Positions 23,479 through 36,076 of a stretch of 64,000 bases of DNA are shown piece by piece. Below the pieces are notes generated by a model, which saw nothing but the letters and a program-made list of their open reading frames with translations, was not told the DNA's origin and ran no database searches. The position numbers and the translations under genes were made by a program. Source of the DNA: Telmatactis stephensoni. Taxonomy: Eukaryota > Cnidaria > Anthozoa > Actiniaria > Isophelliidae. Position 1 is the stretch's first letter; every line of letters begins with the position of its first letter. The stretch covers positions 248,001-312,000 of the forward strand of contig JALIZF010001874.1 in assembly GCA_029948255.1 (NCBI GenBank), in the 5' to 3' direction.

Positions 23479-24317
23479 GTATCAGATTGTCATGCATGGA
23501 GGAGCTATATGTGGTATCAGTAATGAGCATATATTGTATGACATTACACTTCTCCAAATAACTGGAAAGCATCATCAACTGACTACTGCTATAATCATTG
23601 ATCTGCTCCATATTAAAAACATGGTAATCCATGTATTGAAAAGTTGTGTTAAGAAACTGAAATGTACTGTACTGAAATGATTTCATAGAAAGGTAACTGT
23701 GGTACTTCTAGAATCTACCAATGTGATAACAGCAATATCAAACTCATTTTAACTTGGACATTGAAACAGTCTGCTGCAGTTTGTAAGTTTTGTTTCCATA
23801 AATCAAAGTAAAAAAGTACAGAATAGAAATTTAAATTGTCTAAGCTATAATGTATTATCTATAGATCATATTGGATCATTTGGTAGGCATTTACAAAATA
23901 AAGCATATGTCTGGCGTGATAAAAAGACCAGCAGTATATGAATAACCACCAATCAGGTGGTACAATTACCTTCCAAAAACGTTCTCCCTGGCCAATATAA
24001 TTTGTGTTCTACTCTGCAGTACCTGTCATTTTTGCAATCAAAAGACACTGACAAGTCAAACTGGTTTGCATCAACTTCTGTTCTCCATTTCTCCCCAAGG
24101 ACCCCAAGTATTACACAGACGTAGCCCGAGTGAACGCCTATTAGGCGTCTAGTTAGCAGCTACATTCCAACGTGCATTTGATCGCAACCTTCCCAATGTA
24201 CTCAGACTCAGAACCGATTCAGCTGTACGTTCTAGAATTCGACAAACAAAAGCTAAGCATACGGTCAGTTTAGATTCAGTTGAAAATCCTTTGAGATTTT
24301 TATAATTTCACAACCAA

Positions 24318-24617
24318 GTTTATAGTTAACAATTAGACCTCGAGGCCGAATGGACTACGAGTCAATAGCCCATGAGGCCGTAGGTCGAATGGGCTATTCA
24401 AACTCGTAGTCCATGAGGCCGAGAGGTCTAATTGTTTTAGTATTCACCAACATATTGGGCCAAAGGTGAATGAGACTAAACAAAACAAAGAGAGAAAAAT
24501 GTTTTATTGATATTATTACTCGCGCTTCCTCTCAACTCGGGCTATCACCAATAGCCCGAGGTTAGGGAGCCAATCAGAATGCAGGATTTGTAATAGCCCT
24601 TATGTTGGTGAATACTA
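24318..24617. mobile_element. Two adjoining inverted-repeat elements
   Basis: At about 24330-24435, ATTAGACCTC and GGCCGAATGGACTACGAGT are mirrored by ACTCGTAGTCCATGAGGCC and GAGGTCTAAT. Immediately next to it, TAGTATTCACCAACAT at 24438 is inverted at 24602-24617, enclosing 180 bp. Both look like small non-autonomous elements. Confidence 0.65.
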
Positions 24618-24623
24618 ATTGCT

Positions 24624-26056
24624 AATAGACCATTTCACGGATACCGTAGCTCAACCTCAGCCTCGTCACAGTGCAATATATTCTTTTGAAATATATATAG
24701 TACAGCCCGTGGAATTTTGATGTGCTTTCATTGTCCGTTGATGTGTAAATTCCTTACATTACCGTGGAATGTACATACCGTTATTGCTGCGAGCGTAGCG
24801 AGCAGCGACTCTAATTTCGGTGGGCTTCCTGTGGCGAGAGTATATAGGCAAAAGCAGCTCGATTTTTTCAACTGGAGATGATTTTTTACGTCACAAAACG
24901 TCATCATAATGTTATGTATAGTCAGCGGTATCAGTTATGCCAACAAGTTCGGGCAACGACTGCGCACACCACGTTCTTCGAACGTTCTTGGGTAAATTTT
25001 ACTTGTAGTGAGAGCCCGTTGTTTATAGAGGCAAGTTTCATTCTTGTTATGAGAAACACCACATTATACGTATGTGGAAGTATTCGTCAAGGTGATGAAC
25101 AATTTAGTGCCGCTTCTCGTGGAAAAGGCAATGTTCTTTTATGAGTTTTTTAGCTTTGCTGTATGCTCAAGTTCATCCTGTTCGACAAATTATGGAGTCG
25201 GTGTACGGTAAATCAGATACTTATTGAAGGAGATCGTATGTACTTAGCTAGAATGCTCTAGAAAAATGTGAAATACCAGATGCTCAAACGATATCACTGC
25301 AGTATCTTCCCAGCCGAATCGATTGGTCTTCGCTCTTTGTTATTACTTTTAGTCATAGATACTTGTTATATTATGCCCGATATTATGCTTTTCTTAGTTT
25401 ATGTTCGCCCTATCATCAGAGGCTAGAGAATTGTCACATTTTGAAGCATTAAAATGATTAATTCGCTAAGCCGGGACTTTGACCTATGGTATTACGTTAC
25501 ATGATAGCGTCTTATATTTACACGTGGCCTCATTCCGGAATCATTTCCGATTCTGTTGTTTGTACTTTAATTAGTGTATTCACTTGGCAAAAGGTATAAT
25601 TATCTACTTGAAGAATATTTACTTTCCCTATTATCTGATTTAGAAATACAAAATCATTTATTAAAATTATTGATTGTGAATAATAATGGTGTTTGTCATA
25701 TTGAGGTTTACCTCCAACAGCCAGTCACAAACTATCCGGCAATTTACTATGTACTCATGAATACAGCCTCGGTGACTTTTTGATTATTATGGTCTCAGAT
25801 AGTATCACTTAACTATTTCCTAATATGAATGTTTGAAAATCCATTAAAAAAGTCACTTAGGTTATTATCATAAACAACCCTTCAAATACCAGAATAAATT
25901 ACCAAATGCTTAGTTTCATATACTGTAACATATTTCAGTTTCCATTGTTTAATGTACTCGCAGCACTTCACTTTTGCTAAAAACCGCTAGTTCTAAAGAA
26001 TAATTACACAGTGACGAGGCTGAGGTTGACCTACGGTATCCGTGAAATGGTCTATT
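24624..26056. mobile_element. 1.43-kb non-autonomous TIR element
   Basis: About 50 bp at the left end, starting AATAGACCATTTCACGGATA, is inverted at the right end with about three mismatches and includes CAACCTCAGCCTCGTCAC. The interior has only short frames without recognised domains (for example 25574-25783). The CCTCGTCAC core also appears in the terminal repeats of the element at 47077-47819, so the two may be related. Confidence 0.75.
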
Positions 26057-26234
26057 GTCTATGAGTGCAGCTTTGATTCGAGATACACAAGTGTTTACGG
26101 TAATATCGAAATTTGCCATTTACGTCTTTACACATGAATTAAAGACATCTAAAGTAACGCAGTTAAATGCCTATGGTAAAATAGGAGCTATTTATTTTGC
26201 TCACTTTTAGTGCTCGTACACTAATCAAGGCTAT

Positions 26235-26484
26235 CAAAGTAAACCCCGAGGGGGAGGGGAGTGCAGGAAAAAGACGAAAAGGGTGCGATTTAATCAAGAG
26301 TTGATTTTTTTTTGTCTAACCGACAGTTGGGAAACAAATTGATCAAACATGCTTAACATTTCTTAATATTTATGTGTCCCGGGACCCAGATAATTATCAA
26401 ATGCCTGACTGGGGGGACTGCAAACGTTTTCAACCCCCCTTATTTTAGTTGCAGTCTCCCCTCCCCCCCTCGGGATTTACTTTG
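26235..26484. mobile_element. 250-bp MITE with CAAAGTAAA(C/T)CCCGAGGG ends
   Basis: CAAAGTAAACCCCGAGGG at the left is mirrored by CCCTCGGGATTTACTTTG at the right, each next to a G- or C-rich run. There is no coding content. Confidence 0.7.
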
Positions 26485-27523
26485 GTGCATAAGTTTTTCC
26501 TTTTGGAATTGGCTTGTATGCTATGTAACTGTATCCGTGAGTTGTCTCATTGAGACCTTTGATTTTTACTTCCATGAAGTGCCTTTTGTGTAATCCTTAG
26601 CCTTTAGTAGCAATTTCAAGTCATAATTCAGGGGTTTATATATTCCAATGAATAGCATGCGTACTTTGAAATGGAACGTTACATCAGACTCACTGTATCG
26701 TGCATGACGGCCAAAACCTGAATTCATTGCTGAAGACGTATGATAAACTGATAAATACTAGACGCGGAGCGAAATTGGTTTCCTGTATTGAGTGATGTTG
26801 CATCAGACTCATTGTTTCGCGTTAATACAATTATCTGGGGAGAAACGCCCAACATTTCGTGGCTCGGACCTTCAAATTCGTCACTCTAGCAGGGAGGGGA
26901 GCGAAATAAAACTCTGGCACCCATAGTGTATACCAAAACCCAAAGCCGTTTGTTACAGTGTCGCAGATATACAAATATATAAATATTCACGCAGCAAATC
27001 TGTTTTAACAAACATAATTTCTTTCTTGTGTCCGCCCGTTTATATTAACATTCTAAAATCACTAGCTCGTGTGTGTTTTAAGCCTCTTTTCTAGCCTCCT
27101 AAGGATGCGTATTTGCTGCCTCAAAATCTAAATAGCAGCCAAAAATCTTGCTCAAAAAAGTGCCATCCGTAACAAACTCCTTGTTAGAGACAACCTGTCA
27201 GCTCAAGGACAAATATTTGGAGATTTTTCAAAAACACGGTGAATGCATTGCAGTATCGCTTACCCTATATTTACTGATAGGATGAAACAGACCAGTGGCA
27301 CCTCACCACTAGTGATGTACACCAGCCAACGCAATAAAGTTTACCACGATACGCATATCGTAATAACCAATATTCAAAGAGTTTTTAGCATGCGTCTGAT
27401 GGTCTCGTACGTGACCTTCTGTCTCGTATTGTACTTGTAAGATGTCAAGCGATCCATGGTATCCAACGTCTGAGCCAATCACACAAACGGCCGGGCAGCA
27501 GGGAGAGACTGAGACAAAGAAAG

Positions 27524-30402
27524 ATGGCTTCCTACAGCAGTAGTTCGTCTATACCTCGAAAACTTGTCGACCTGATGCACGGTTACTGTGCATCCCAAGC
27601 ATTGTTTTCTGCTTGTAAACTGGGAGTCTTTGATGCTCTTCATGTTGCGGGTGTACCACAGTCTGCCAAGACGCTGTCTGAACAGCTCTCTACTGATGAA
27701 AACGCAACGTCAAGATTGCTAGATGTCTTGGCGCACATCGAGTTGGTAGTCAAACACACAGGCTCCGACGGGCCTCTTTACTCGATAACGAAGGAGGCAT
27801 ACTGGCTGACGAGCTCGAGCCCTTCGAACGTCAAAGCATTCAGTACGTTTAGCCTACACACTTTATACCCGTTGATGGGTAATCTGACCAGTGCAATTCG
27901 TGACGGAGACAGTCAGTGGCAAAGTACTTTCCACGTAGCCTCAGAAGAATTCTTCAAACATTTGTACGCCAACGAAGAGAAGAAAATCGCTTTTCTAGAT
28001 GCGATGCGTGGAATCAGCGGACCCGGAGCCCATTTCTGTGTGTCGGCGTTTGACTTGAGTCGCTTCAAGACCATGTGTGACTTGGGAGGTACGAACAAAG
28101 ATAAGTTGTAAACTTTAGAACAACATAAATTAATTGCAACAATATGACATCGATGTGAGCACCGTGATATTTACTGGTTTAATACGATATGCACAGTCGT
28201 ACCATGAATACAATTCTCTACAACTGAGTCAACATTCCGGGGGGGGGGGGCTCCCATGTATAAGAGGGCGGGGATGCTCGTCGGATATTTGGAAAATGAC
28301 CCCTAAAAGGAACCCGAGTCTTAATTATCCTGGTGGGTGTGATTTCTACCCCTAAAAGGTACCAATTCAGAAAAAAAATAACCTTTGAAGAATCCAAACA
28401 ATAAAAACTCCTTTATCGATGTGCATAAGAGACGCAAGTCAAATCACTGATTAAAATCGTCCCAGCAATGCTTATTTAAGGTATTTTATTTAACGAAAAA
28501 CACCCTAAAAGTTACCAGCTAAGTCTCTGGTAGTGTACACAAGTCCGAAACACCACGGATCACTGATTTTGACCCCTAAAAGGTAGGACGAGTATTCCCA
28601 CTCATTTCTGATGTCAGTGACAACCCCCCTTCTTCCCTCACATCAACATTCATGTTCGAAGAGTTTGATTGTGTTAGACTAGGCGCATTTTCGAAAAATC
28701 AGATACCTGGAGGCATCTTGGGGTAAACGCTGGTAACATAACTACTCTAAACTGATTTTTCATGCTGAATGCAAATACCGCATTTACTCGAATAAGCGCC
28801 CTGGCACTTATTAAATTTTTCACGTCTAAAACGGGGCGCTTATTCGGGGGAGGCGCTTATTCGAGGGAGGCGCTTATTCAGCGGGAGGAAACGCGTACAC
28901 AACTGTCAAAGTATGCTTTCCTCTTAATACCAATATTATCAATGTTATACTACTACAACAGTACTGGTATTAGTATACTATAACGAGGTGCGAGGCGCTT
29001 ATTCGGGGGAGGCGCTTATTAATTTTTTTTGTCCAAAGGGGGCGCTTATTCGGGGGAGGCGCTTATTCGAGTAAATACGGTATGACTGTTACCAAGACGT
29101 ATTCGGCAATCTTATACGTGTAAATGACGTATTTTGTGAATTGCTACAGTCATTTCATACTAACGGCTTTTTCATGTAATTCCAAAAGTTCCCAAACTAA
29201 AAAACGGTGATCATAGCTGGAAAGAGCACATCAAAAACAGTAAAATTGTGAAGTTTGAAGGATATAAGTTGAAAAATCAAGGAGATACGAATTTTCAAAA
29301 AACGAAATTTTGTATGAAAACACTTACAGTTATGCAAGAGATACAAGCAAATTTCGATTTTGAAACTCCCACCTTATATATACTATAAATAACAGTAACA
29401 TGTAATCATGTATATTTTTCTAGTTTTCTCAGATACATAGTAATAATAAAAATAATTGATACTTATAGGAGGTTAAAAATGTAGAGTTTGTTAGGAGGAG
29501 AGTAGTAAATGACAGTAGTAGATGAAATACTTCGTCTGCTTTCAGGTGTAACTTTGGTTCACCACCACAAAAATTGATATTCATTCTTGTTCTTTTCAGG
29601 AGGTACAGGTGATGTTGCCTACACTGCTTGCACGGTATACCCTGACATGAAAATAACAGTCCTAGAACTCCCTACTGTGGTACAGTGTTCGTCACACTTT
29701 CGACCATCTACTGAGGAGTGTCCCAATCAACAAAATGTCACTTTTGTGGAAGGGGATTTTTTTGAGGGGACACTGCCATCCGCTGACCTGTATGTACTGA
29801 CACGAATACTGCATGACTGGGGCGAGGACAAGATTGATGTCATTCTGAGCAAAGTCTTTAACAGCTTGCCATCAGGTAGATGACCACTCAATTTCCTGCT
29901 GTTTTCTAAATGTATCTGTCTGTCTGCCCATCTGTCCATCCATCGGTCTGTCCTTCAATCCATTGGTCCGTTTTGCCAGTACCATTTGCCTGTTCATTAG
30001 TCAATAAGTTAACAGTCACTACTGAGTACATCAGTGAGTCAACCAGGTAGTCGGTCAGTTTACCAGTCGGCCTACTACCCATCAGCTTCAAAGAAAGGGA
30101 GCACGGACTATTTCTATGTCCTATTTCCTAATTTCTATTTCTATATATTTCCATCTAATCTTATTTATTTCTCTTCAGGCGGAGGTATCCTAATTGGTGA
30201 ATTACTTCTTAATGATGACAAGTCAGGACCGTTCTTCCCTATCACCTACGACCTTATTATGCTTCTGATTTGTGGCAAAGGAGCACAGGAGAGGTCTGGG
30301 CTGGAGTACAAGCAGCTGCTTGAGAAACACGGCTTTGAGCAAGTCCAGTATAAAGTGACTGGCAGCAACAGCCTCGACGCTGTGATAGCTATTAAACCAT
30401 AA
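27524..30402 (+). CDS. ASMT-like: Acetylserotonin O-methyltransferase-like protein, copy 4 (intact, 3 exons)
   Basis: Exons are 27524-28088, 29600-29875 and 30179-30402, the same sizes as copy 1 (565+276+224 nt), encoding 354 aa. It is a SAM-dependent O-methyltransferase with N-terminal dimerisation region, SAM site DLGGGTGDVAYT, FVEGDFF, the catalytic RILHDWGEDK and GGGILIGELLL. All junctions are GT-AG and in frame. Introns and flanks are nearly identical to copy 1, yet exon 1 residues 101-118 (27824-27877) differ at nine positions, and the exon 3 segment near 30235-30273 differs too. Both segments should contact the methyl acceptor, so copies 1 and 4 may not share a substrate. Intron 1 contains a MITE (28776-29082). 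The start is chosen as for copy 1. Confidence 0.92.
28776..29082. mobile_element. 307-bp MITE, GCGCTTATTCGAGTAAATACGG ends reversed at both sides
   Basis: Ends TACCG(C/T)ATTTACTCGAATAA are inverted, with TA on each side, and the interior repeats AGGCGCTTATTCGGGGG several times. In copy 1 the first few bases of the left end and the last dozen of the right end survive on either side of the LINE, so this element was there before the LINE. Confidence 0.85.
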
Positions 30403-33400
30403 AGATAGATATTAAACCACAAACAACACAAGATACACCAGTACAGGACTACTAGGGATAAGGGAACTAAGATTTTGAAGTTACAGTCATGTACTACACA
30501 ACCTACGATACACTTGTACAGGACTACAGTACTGGGAATAAGGGGACTTGGACATTGAGCATACATGTACTACACAACACATGATTCACTGACAAGGCTG
30601 CTAGGGATAAGGGGACTAAGACATTAAACATACATGTCGATAACATATTGCATGTGTAATACAAACATTTAAAATCCACAATATGAAAAGGCAAACAAAA
30701 TGAGGTTATTGCATATGATAACCAGGTGCCTTTTTGATATGACGATGTAGTAAATTTGTTCTGAGAACAAATTAGGTTTGGTGTGATGAGTAAGGTTTGA
30801 TTTCAGTCGGGTCCAACCACTTACTGACGCCTTACCAACCACTTATTGACACCTTACCAACCACTTACTAACACCTTACCAACCACTTATTGACACCTTA
30901 CCGACCACTACACCTTACCAACCATTTACTAACCCTTACCAACCATTTACTGACACCTTACCAACCATTTACTGACGCCTTACCAACCACTTATTGACAC
31001 CTTACCAACCACTTACTGACACCTTACCAACCACTACACCTTACCAACCATTTACTAACCCTTACCAACCATTTACTGATGCCTTACCAACCACTTATTG
31101 ACACCTTGCCAACCACTACACCTTACCAACCATTTACTAACCCTTACCAACCATTTACTGACGCCTTACCAACCACTTATTGACACCTTACCAACCACTT
31201 ACTAACACCTTACCAACCACTTACTAACACCTTACCAACCATTTACTGATGCCTTACCAACCACTTACTGACACCTTACCAACCACTTTAAAGATTTCAT
31301 GAGTGTGAAATGGACCCTGTCATGCTGACAGTGATTGTGTCAGTGCCATGATATCTATGAAAACATTTGAAATTTCTGCCATTATTGTGGCGTGACCATG
31401 TGGTGCTGTTTTCATAGTCATACAAAATCTACTGTTAGTACTGGATTGCAAGTCACATCATGGCAGCCATCATGGATGAACTTCAACAAAAGATTGAACA
31501 TACATGAACATGAGCTGTTGCTCTTTTATAATTCATTTGATTTCCAAAGCAATCAATAATACCTAGCAACGTGATAGTAAATATGTGTGCAGTACATTTG
31601 TACCTGCTCTATATAGATTTTAGGTACAATTTTTCATACTAAATCATGTACCTACAATTTTTATTAAAGAATTTCATAAAACAGCACAGTATGCATTATT
31701 TGCACAGCACAGTATGCATTATTTTCCTGACAGTATTTTCTATATAACTGAACTCCAGCATGTATATTATGTTCTATTAAGTATTCTTTTGGAAATGTTC
31801 AAGCTTCCTGAATGAGAACGACAATGAACTCGGGAAGTCCAAACTCATCATCAGTTATGAGTTAAAGTTAAAAAGTCTTAGTTATCAGACAAGTCCCTCA
31901 ACCATGATCAATGTTATGGTGGAAGACACAAAATCCCTTGGTATATATAGGTTACTGGCTGACCAGTTAACCAGCTAATACAGCTGTGTATTTTTATGAG
32001 TCATGCTGTATTTTGGCGATCCTTTAGGTGAGCCAAAATGCAAGACAGTGACAAGTTAAACTTCACAGCTGTATTCCCTGGTTAATTGACCAATAACATT
32101 TATTTCAACCTTAACCATCCACACAAGTGCAGACTAAGTTCCCCCCGGGAGCGGTCTGGAATTAACTAAGAGTATATACATTTAGTGGCCAGCAAGCCGA
32201 CTAGTTCTTAATTTATGGTACAGCACATTTATATATTATGACAGGTTCTGGCTCATACTAAGAACTGATATATGCACCATTGATTTAAGAAATAGTATCA
32301 TTGCCTGTTGAACCCCTGCAACACATTTTAGCATGATATATAATTCTATCTATATTATTTATCTGACAAAAACTCCTTAGTTTTTTCATTAATGTTCTCT
32401 CTTTTTCTGCCTTTTTTTTCGAATAAATTGTATTTTTGCTACAGGTTCTACAGTCATTAAATTCTAAAACTTTTTTATAGCTGAAAAACTTTCAACATGT
32501 ATACAGTCATGTACATGTAGGTTTGGCTTGTGAAAAGCCAGGCTCAGTGAAAAACAAAGTACTGATAAAAATTCTTCATTCTCCTTTAGAAATGAAAGAC
32601 CTTTGAGGAGAATCTAGAATTTGATAATTATTAATAAGATCACTTGTTTATTCAAAGGACCTTGATTTATCAGATACAGCTACATGTACAAACTTTGTAT
32701 TTGGGCTACAAAGCACAATAATTCTATTTACTGTAGTTATTATAGTATATTATCATTAGGTTGCAATTGGGATGGAAGTCCTGTTCCTTTCTCCTGTCAT
32801 ACCCATTTCTTTAGTTTTTCGATTATCTTGTTATGTGTGTTATTTCAGTTTTTCTAGTATTGTAAATTTGTGACAAATTCATTAAACTAAACTAAACTAA
32901 GATCTGTATAGCCCTGCTTGCCCGCTCATAATAAAACCTTCGGAATCGATGACATGATTTGGGCTGTATAGCTTTGTGTCAGTGGAACAGGAAAAACCCA
33001 TACGGCCCTGCTCAATTTCTGTGCACTATATTTCTATTTGTATTTCAAAGTTTTTAGCAGTTTTTATTTAATAAAATGCTTATTGACTGAGTTTGGTTGG
33101 GCAGGACGGAAAAACATTTCAATTGGCTCTTGGTCATTCATGCAAGGTCCGTACAGGATAACCTTGAGCCAAATATTCTTCTGTCCAACCCTCCCACTCA
33201 GTCAATAAGTACATACAATGTGTGGTTCAAGGAAATATTCATACTTTGACACCTGCATGGAGGGAATTGTAAAAGGATCCCCTTCTCCTGGAACCTCTAA
33301 TTTTATTTCCTACAATTTATTTACTTTGTTTTCTCAGACCCCCCACCTCCAAAAGTGTCAAAAGTGGAATTTGTTTTGTATGTAGTGTAGGGGTGGGATG

Positions 33401-33711
33401 GGGCCAGGGTACATTGCCATATATTTGCTATTAATATGGGTATGTGCTCCCAAATAGGGTATGGCTTTCGGGCTTGTTGTCTTAGACAGGGTATAATATG
33501 TTTTAACTTAAGTTGTCTTAAATAGGGTTAGCAATTTCTCACCCCCATCAGAACCAGGCCAAGTACCCCCCCCCCCCCCCCCCAGTATTAAATTCTTTTA
33601 TACATACATCTGTGAAATCTGCTCACTACTTTGCACTAGACTCAACCTTAAGGAGAATTCTCTTGACCAATATGTAGGCATATATATATGTGATGCCAAT
33701 CTCACAATATT
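30403..33711. other. Intergenic region between copy 4 and UBXN8
   Basis: No gene is recognised. It begins with about three copies of a roughly 75-bp repeat (30421-30640; shared AGGGATAAGGGGACTAAGAC and TACATGTACTACACAAC), then the minisatellite 30813-31290. The segment around 31310-31440 is similar to 37280-37425 inside UBXN8 and marks a dispersed repeat. A degenerate relative of the AAAATATCCATACC MITE lies at about 33235-33355, and a C-run at 33566-33583. Confidence 0.6.
30813..31290. repeat. Minisatellite, 22-bp unit TTACCAACCACTTACTGACACC
   Basis: About twenty units of 16-22 bp are arranged head to tail, differing by TTACTGAC / TTATTGAC / TTTACTAAC variants and by deletions that give short CACTACACC units. 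The mixed unit types recur in blocks (for example long-long-short), suggesting higher-order duplication. No coding sense is apparent. Confidence 0.9.
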
Positions 33712-35977
33712 TTATTCTTCTTTATCATCTATCACTAAGACAATGTCTTGAGTCAGTCCTGCATCTGTCAATGTTTGTGTTGCATCAGGAAGAGGTTGTC
33801 TTGGATAGGTTGTCATTATACAATAATTTTCTGCTGGAAATCCTAACGATTCAGCAAAGTCCACTAAACTCTGTGAAAAAAGAAGACTACAAATGTAAAT
33901 GAACAAACGAATGAATCAATCAAATGATTAGAATAGAATCAGTCTTTTTAATAGACCCTCCCCTGAGGGGACTTTTCAGTGACAATCACTCCATACTCAC
34001 TACTTTAATTATCCCTACATTCAACATTCTATACGTTATGTATTTATTTTACTAATTAATACATGGTTATTTCATTTCTTTTGCCAGATATGGGTACTAG
34101 ATATTTGACATATTTTCAACATATAAACTGACTGCCAAGCACACATTCATGTTGATTTTTACTGAGGAAGAAAAAAGTGGAAAACCCAAAGAATAAACCC
34201 TTATGGGATGGTAGAACACATCAAACAAACTCAGTTCACAGACACGTACATGGTATGGCCCAAGCCAGGAATTCACCTCAAACCCCAGGTGAAAGACATC
34301 CAAGTGGTGAACCTCTACACCAACCTTGCCACCACATGTAACATTTACATGGAGATACCATCAGCATACTCAGCTCCCTAAATTTACATTGTGTCATTTC
34401 ACTGACAGAGGGTATTTGAAATTCTCAGGGGTAGGGGGTCAGAGAAAGAAAAAAAGGTTGGCAAAGGGTGACATGTAGGTACATGTAGTGGTTTGCTGCT
34501 TGCCTCTCACTGCTTTGGTCTGGGTTGAAGTCCTGGCTGAAGTCACTGACAGAGGGTATTTGAAATTCTCAGGGGTAGGGGGGTCAGAGAAAGGAAAAAA
34601 GGTTGGCAAAGGGTGGCATACATGTAGTGTGGTGGTTTGCTGCTTGCCTCTCACTGCTTTGGTCTGGGTTGAAGTCCTGGCTTTTGTGCTTGATCATACA
34701 AATGAGTCAAGATTATTAAATTTCATGTGGTGTTCTCCTCCTTACCACAGTGGTTTTTGCTATTGGTTTTCCAGTTTGAGTTGTTTGCATTTTAAATTCA
34801 ATGCCATTTTGTGTAAAGGCACGGAAATGCGGACAACATAATCATGCAACCGTCCACACTGTCAACATTGTTGCATTGCAGGTTGCAGAGCAAATGTTGC
34901 TCTTACTACACCTTGTGCACAACAAATTTTCCTTGTGGTGGTAACGAGAGCAACTTTTACTCTCTACCTTGCAATGCAACAATGTTGCGTGAAATGTTGC
35001 ATCATTGATTTTGTTGCCTGTATTTCTGTGCCTTAAAGTAAGACATATTATCCTACCTGTACATGAGATTCTATATGGAAACGTCTTTTTTTGGTTTCTC
35101 CGTTGGGGCATCTTAGTGCTACAGTAATTGTCTAAAGAAAATGCAGTATATACTGTAAGATCAATTAATGAAAAGTCTCTATTATACTGCAGTCTTTTCT
35201 TTATTCTTTATTGTATCTCAAAATTCCATTTAAATAATATTTACTGAATTATTAATTTACCATTCCATATATATATGTATCGAGCTTTGCTATATTATAA
35301 TCAGTTGCTAACAATGAGAGTAGAAACATGTACAAATTAAAATGAAGTACCAACTTAAAAGTATCGTCTCTTCTTTCAATAAAAGGAGGCAGCATGGCCG
35401 AGTGGTCAGAGCGTTGGTCTCACAATCTGGTGGTCCCAGGTTCGATTCCCGCTCTGGCCACTAGCTGAGACTGAATTTGTTCCGATTTTGATTAGTTCAA
35501 ATTCAGTTTCTCGGCCATGCTTGTAATATAGCCAACTGGTTTGCCTCCTTGCCAGTTGGGATTCTTAAACACTTTATGTTTGATTATACTTCATTTCATT
35601 TCAGTTCATTTCAACCGCATTTGATTATATACATATAGATATTTGCGGTATATAAATCTTAAACATTATTATTATTATTAAACATTAATTTTTATTATAT
35701 AAGGAGGAGTTTAATTAAGGGCTGCACTCGGCAAATTGATTATATATTTATACTGTAAATTGTATGAACATGATTTGATAATTTTCCTTTCTGCTTTAAT
35801 ATTTCAAGTGCACCCATGTACTTACTCCGGGAGAACCAACAGCTGGCTCCTCATTCAAAGTGAATGACTGGTTCTGAAATGTTCAAGGTACATAGATTTT
35901 GTGTCAACTCATACATGCAGCCATGTCTACTTGGATCAATTCCTTGATCTTTGCTCATGAATTTGTTTGAATGTTTA

Positions 35978-36076
<99 letters not shown>

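Larger units (their letters stand above)
20967..27523. other. Spacer between copies 3 and 4, no gene seen
   Basis: No convincing protein-coding gene. The block 21815-21950 and the block from 26560 on are homologous to the flank of copy 1; the 4.6 kb between them (about 21950-26560) is absent in copy 1. That segment holds the tandem cassette 21998-22245, MITEs at 23333-23478, 24438-24617 and 26235-26484, and the larger TIR element 24624-26056. AAAATGGCGGAC at about 22484 resembles a first-exon YY1-type start, but the frame closes after 25 codons and shows no domain. Confidence 0.6.

Noticed and set aside
24878..25144. 88-residue frame inside the 1.43-kb TIR element
   Set aside because: No recognisable domain, no splice context and not linked to a transposase motif; compatible with chance.
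30813..31290. CRISPR-like array of short repeats
   Set aside because: Units are contiguous 22-bp tandem repeats without unique spacers, in a eukaryotic intergenic region.
35388..35462. Functional tRNA gene (Leu/Ser-like)
   Set aside because: A and B boxes are good, but acceptor and T stems have several mismatches and the sequence continues into a SINE body with an (ATT)n tail.
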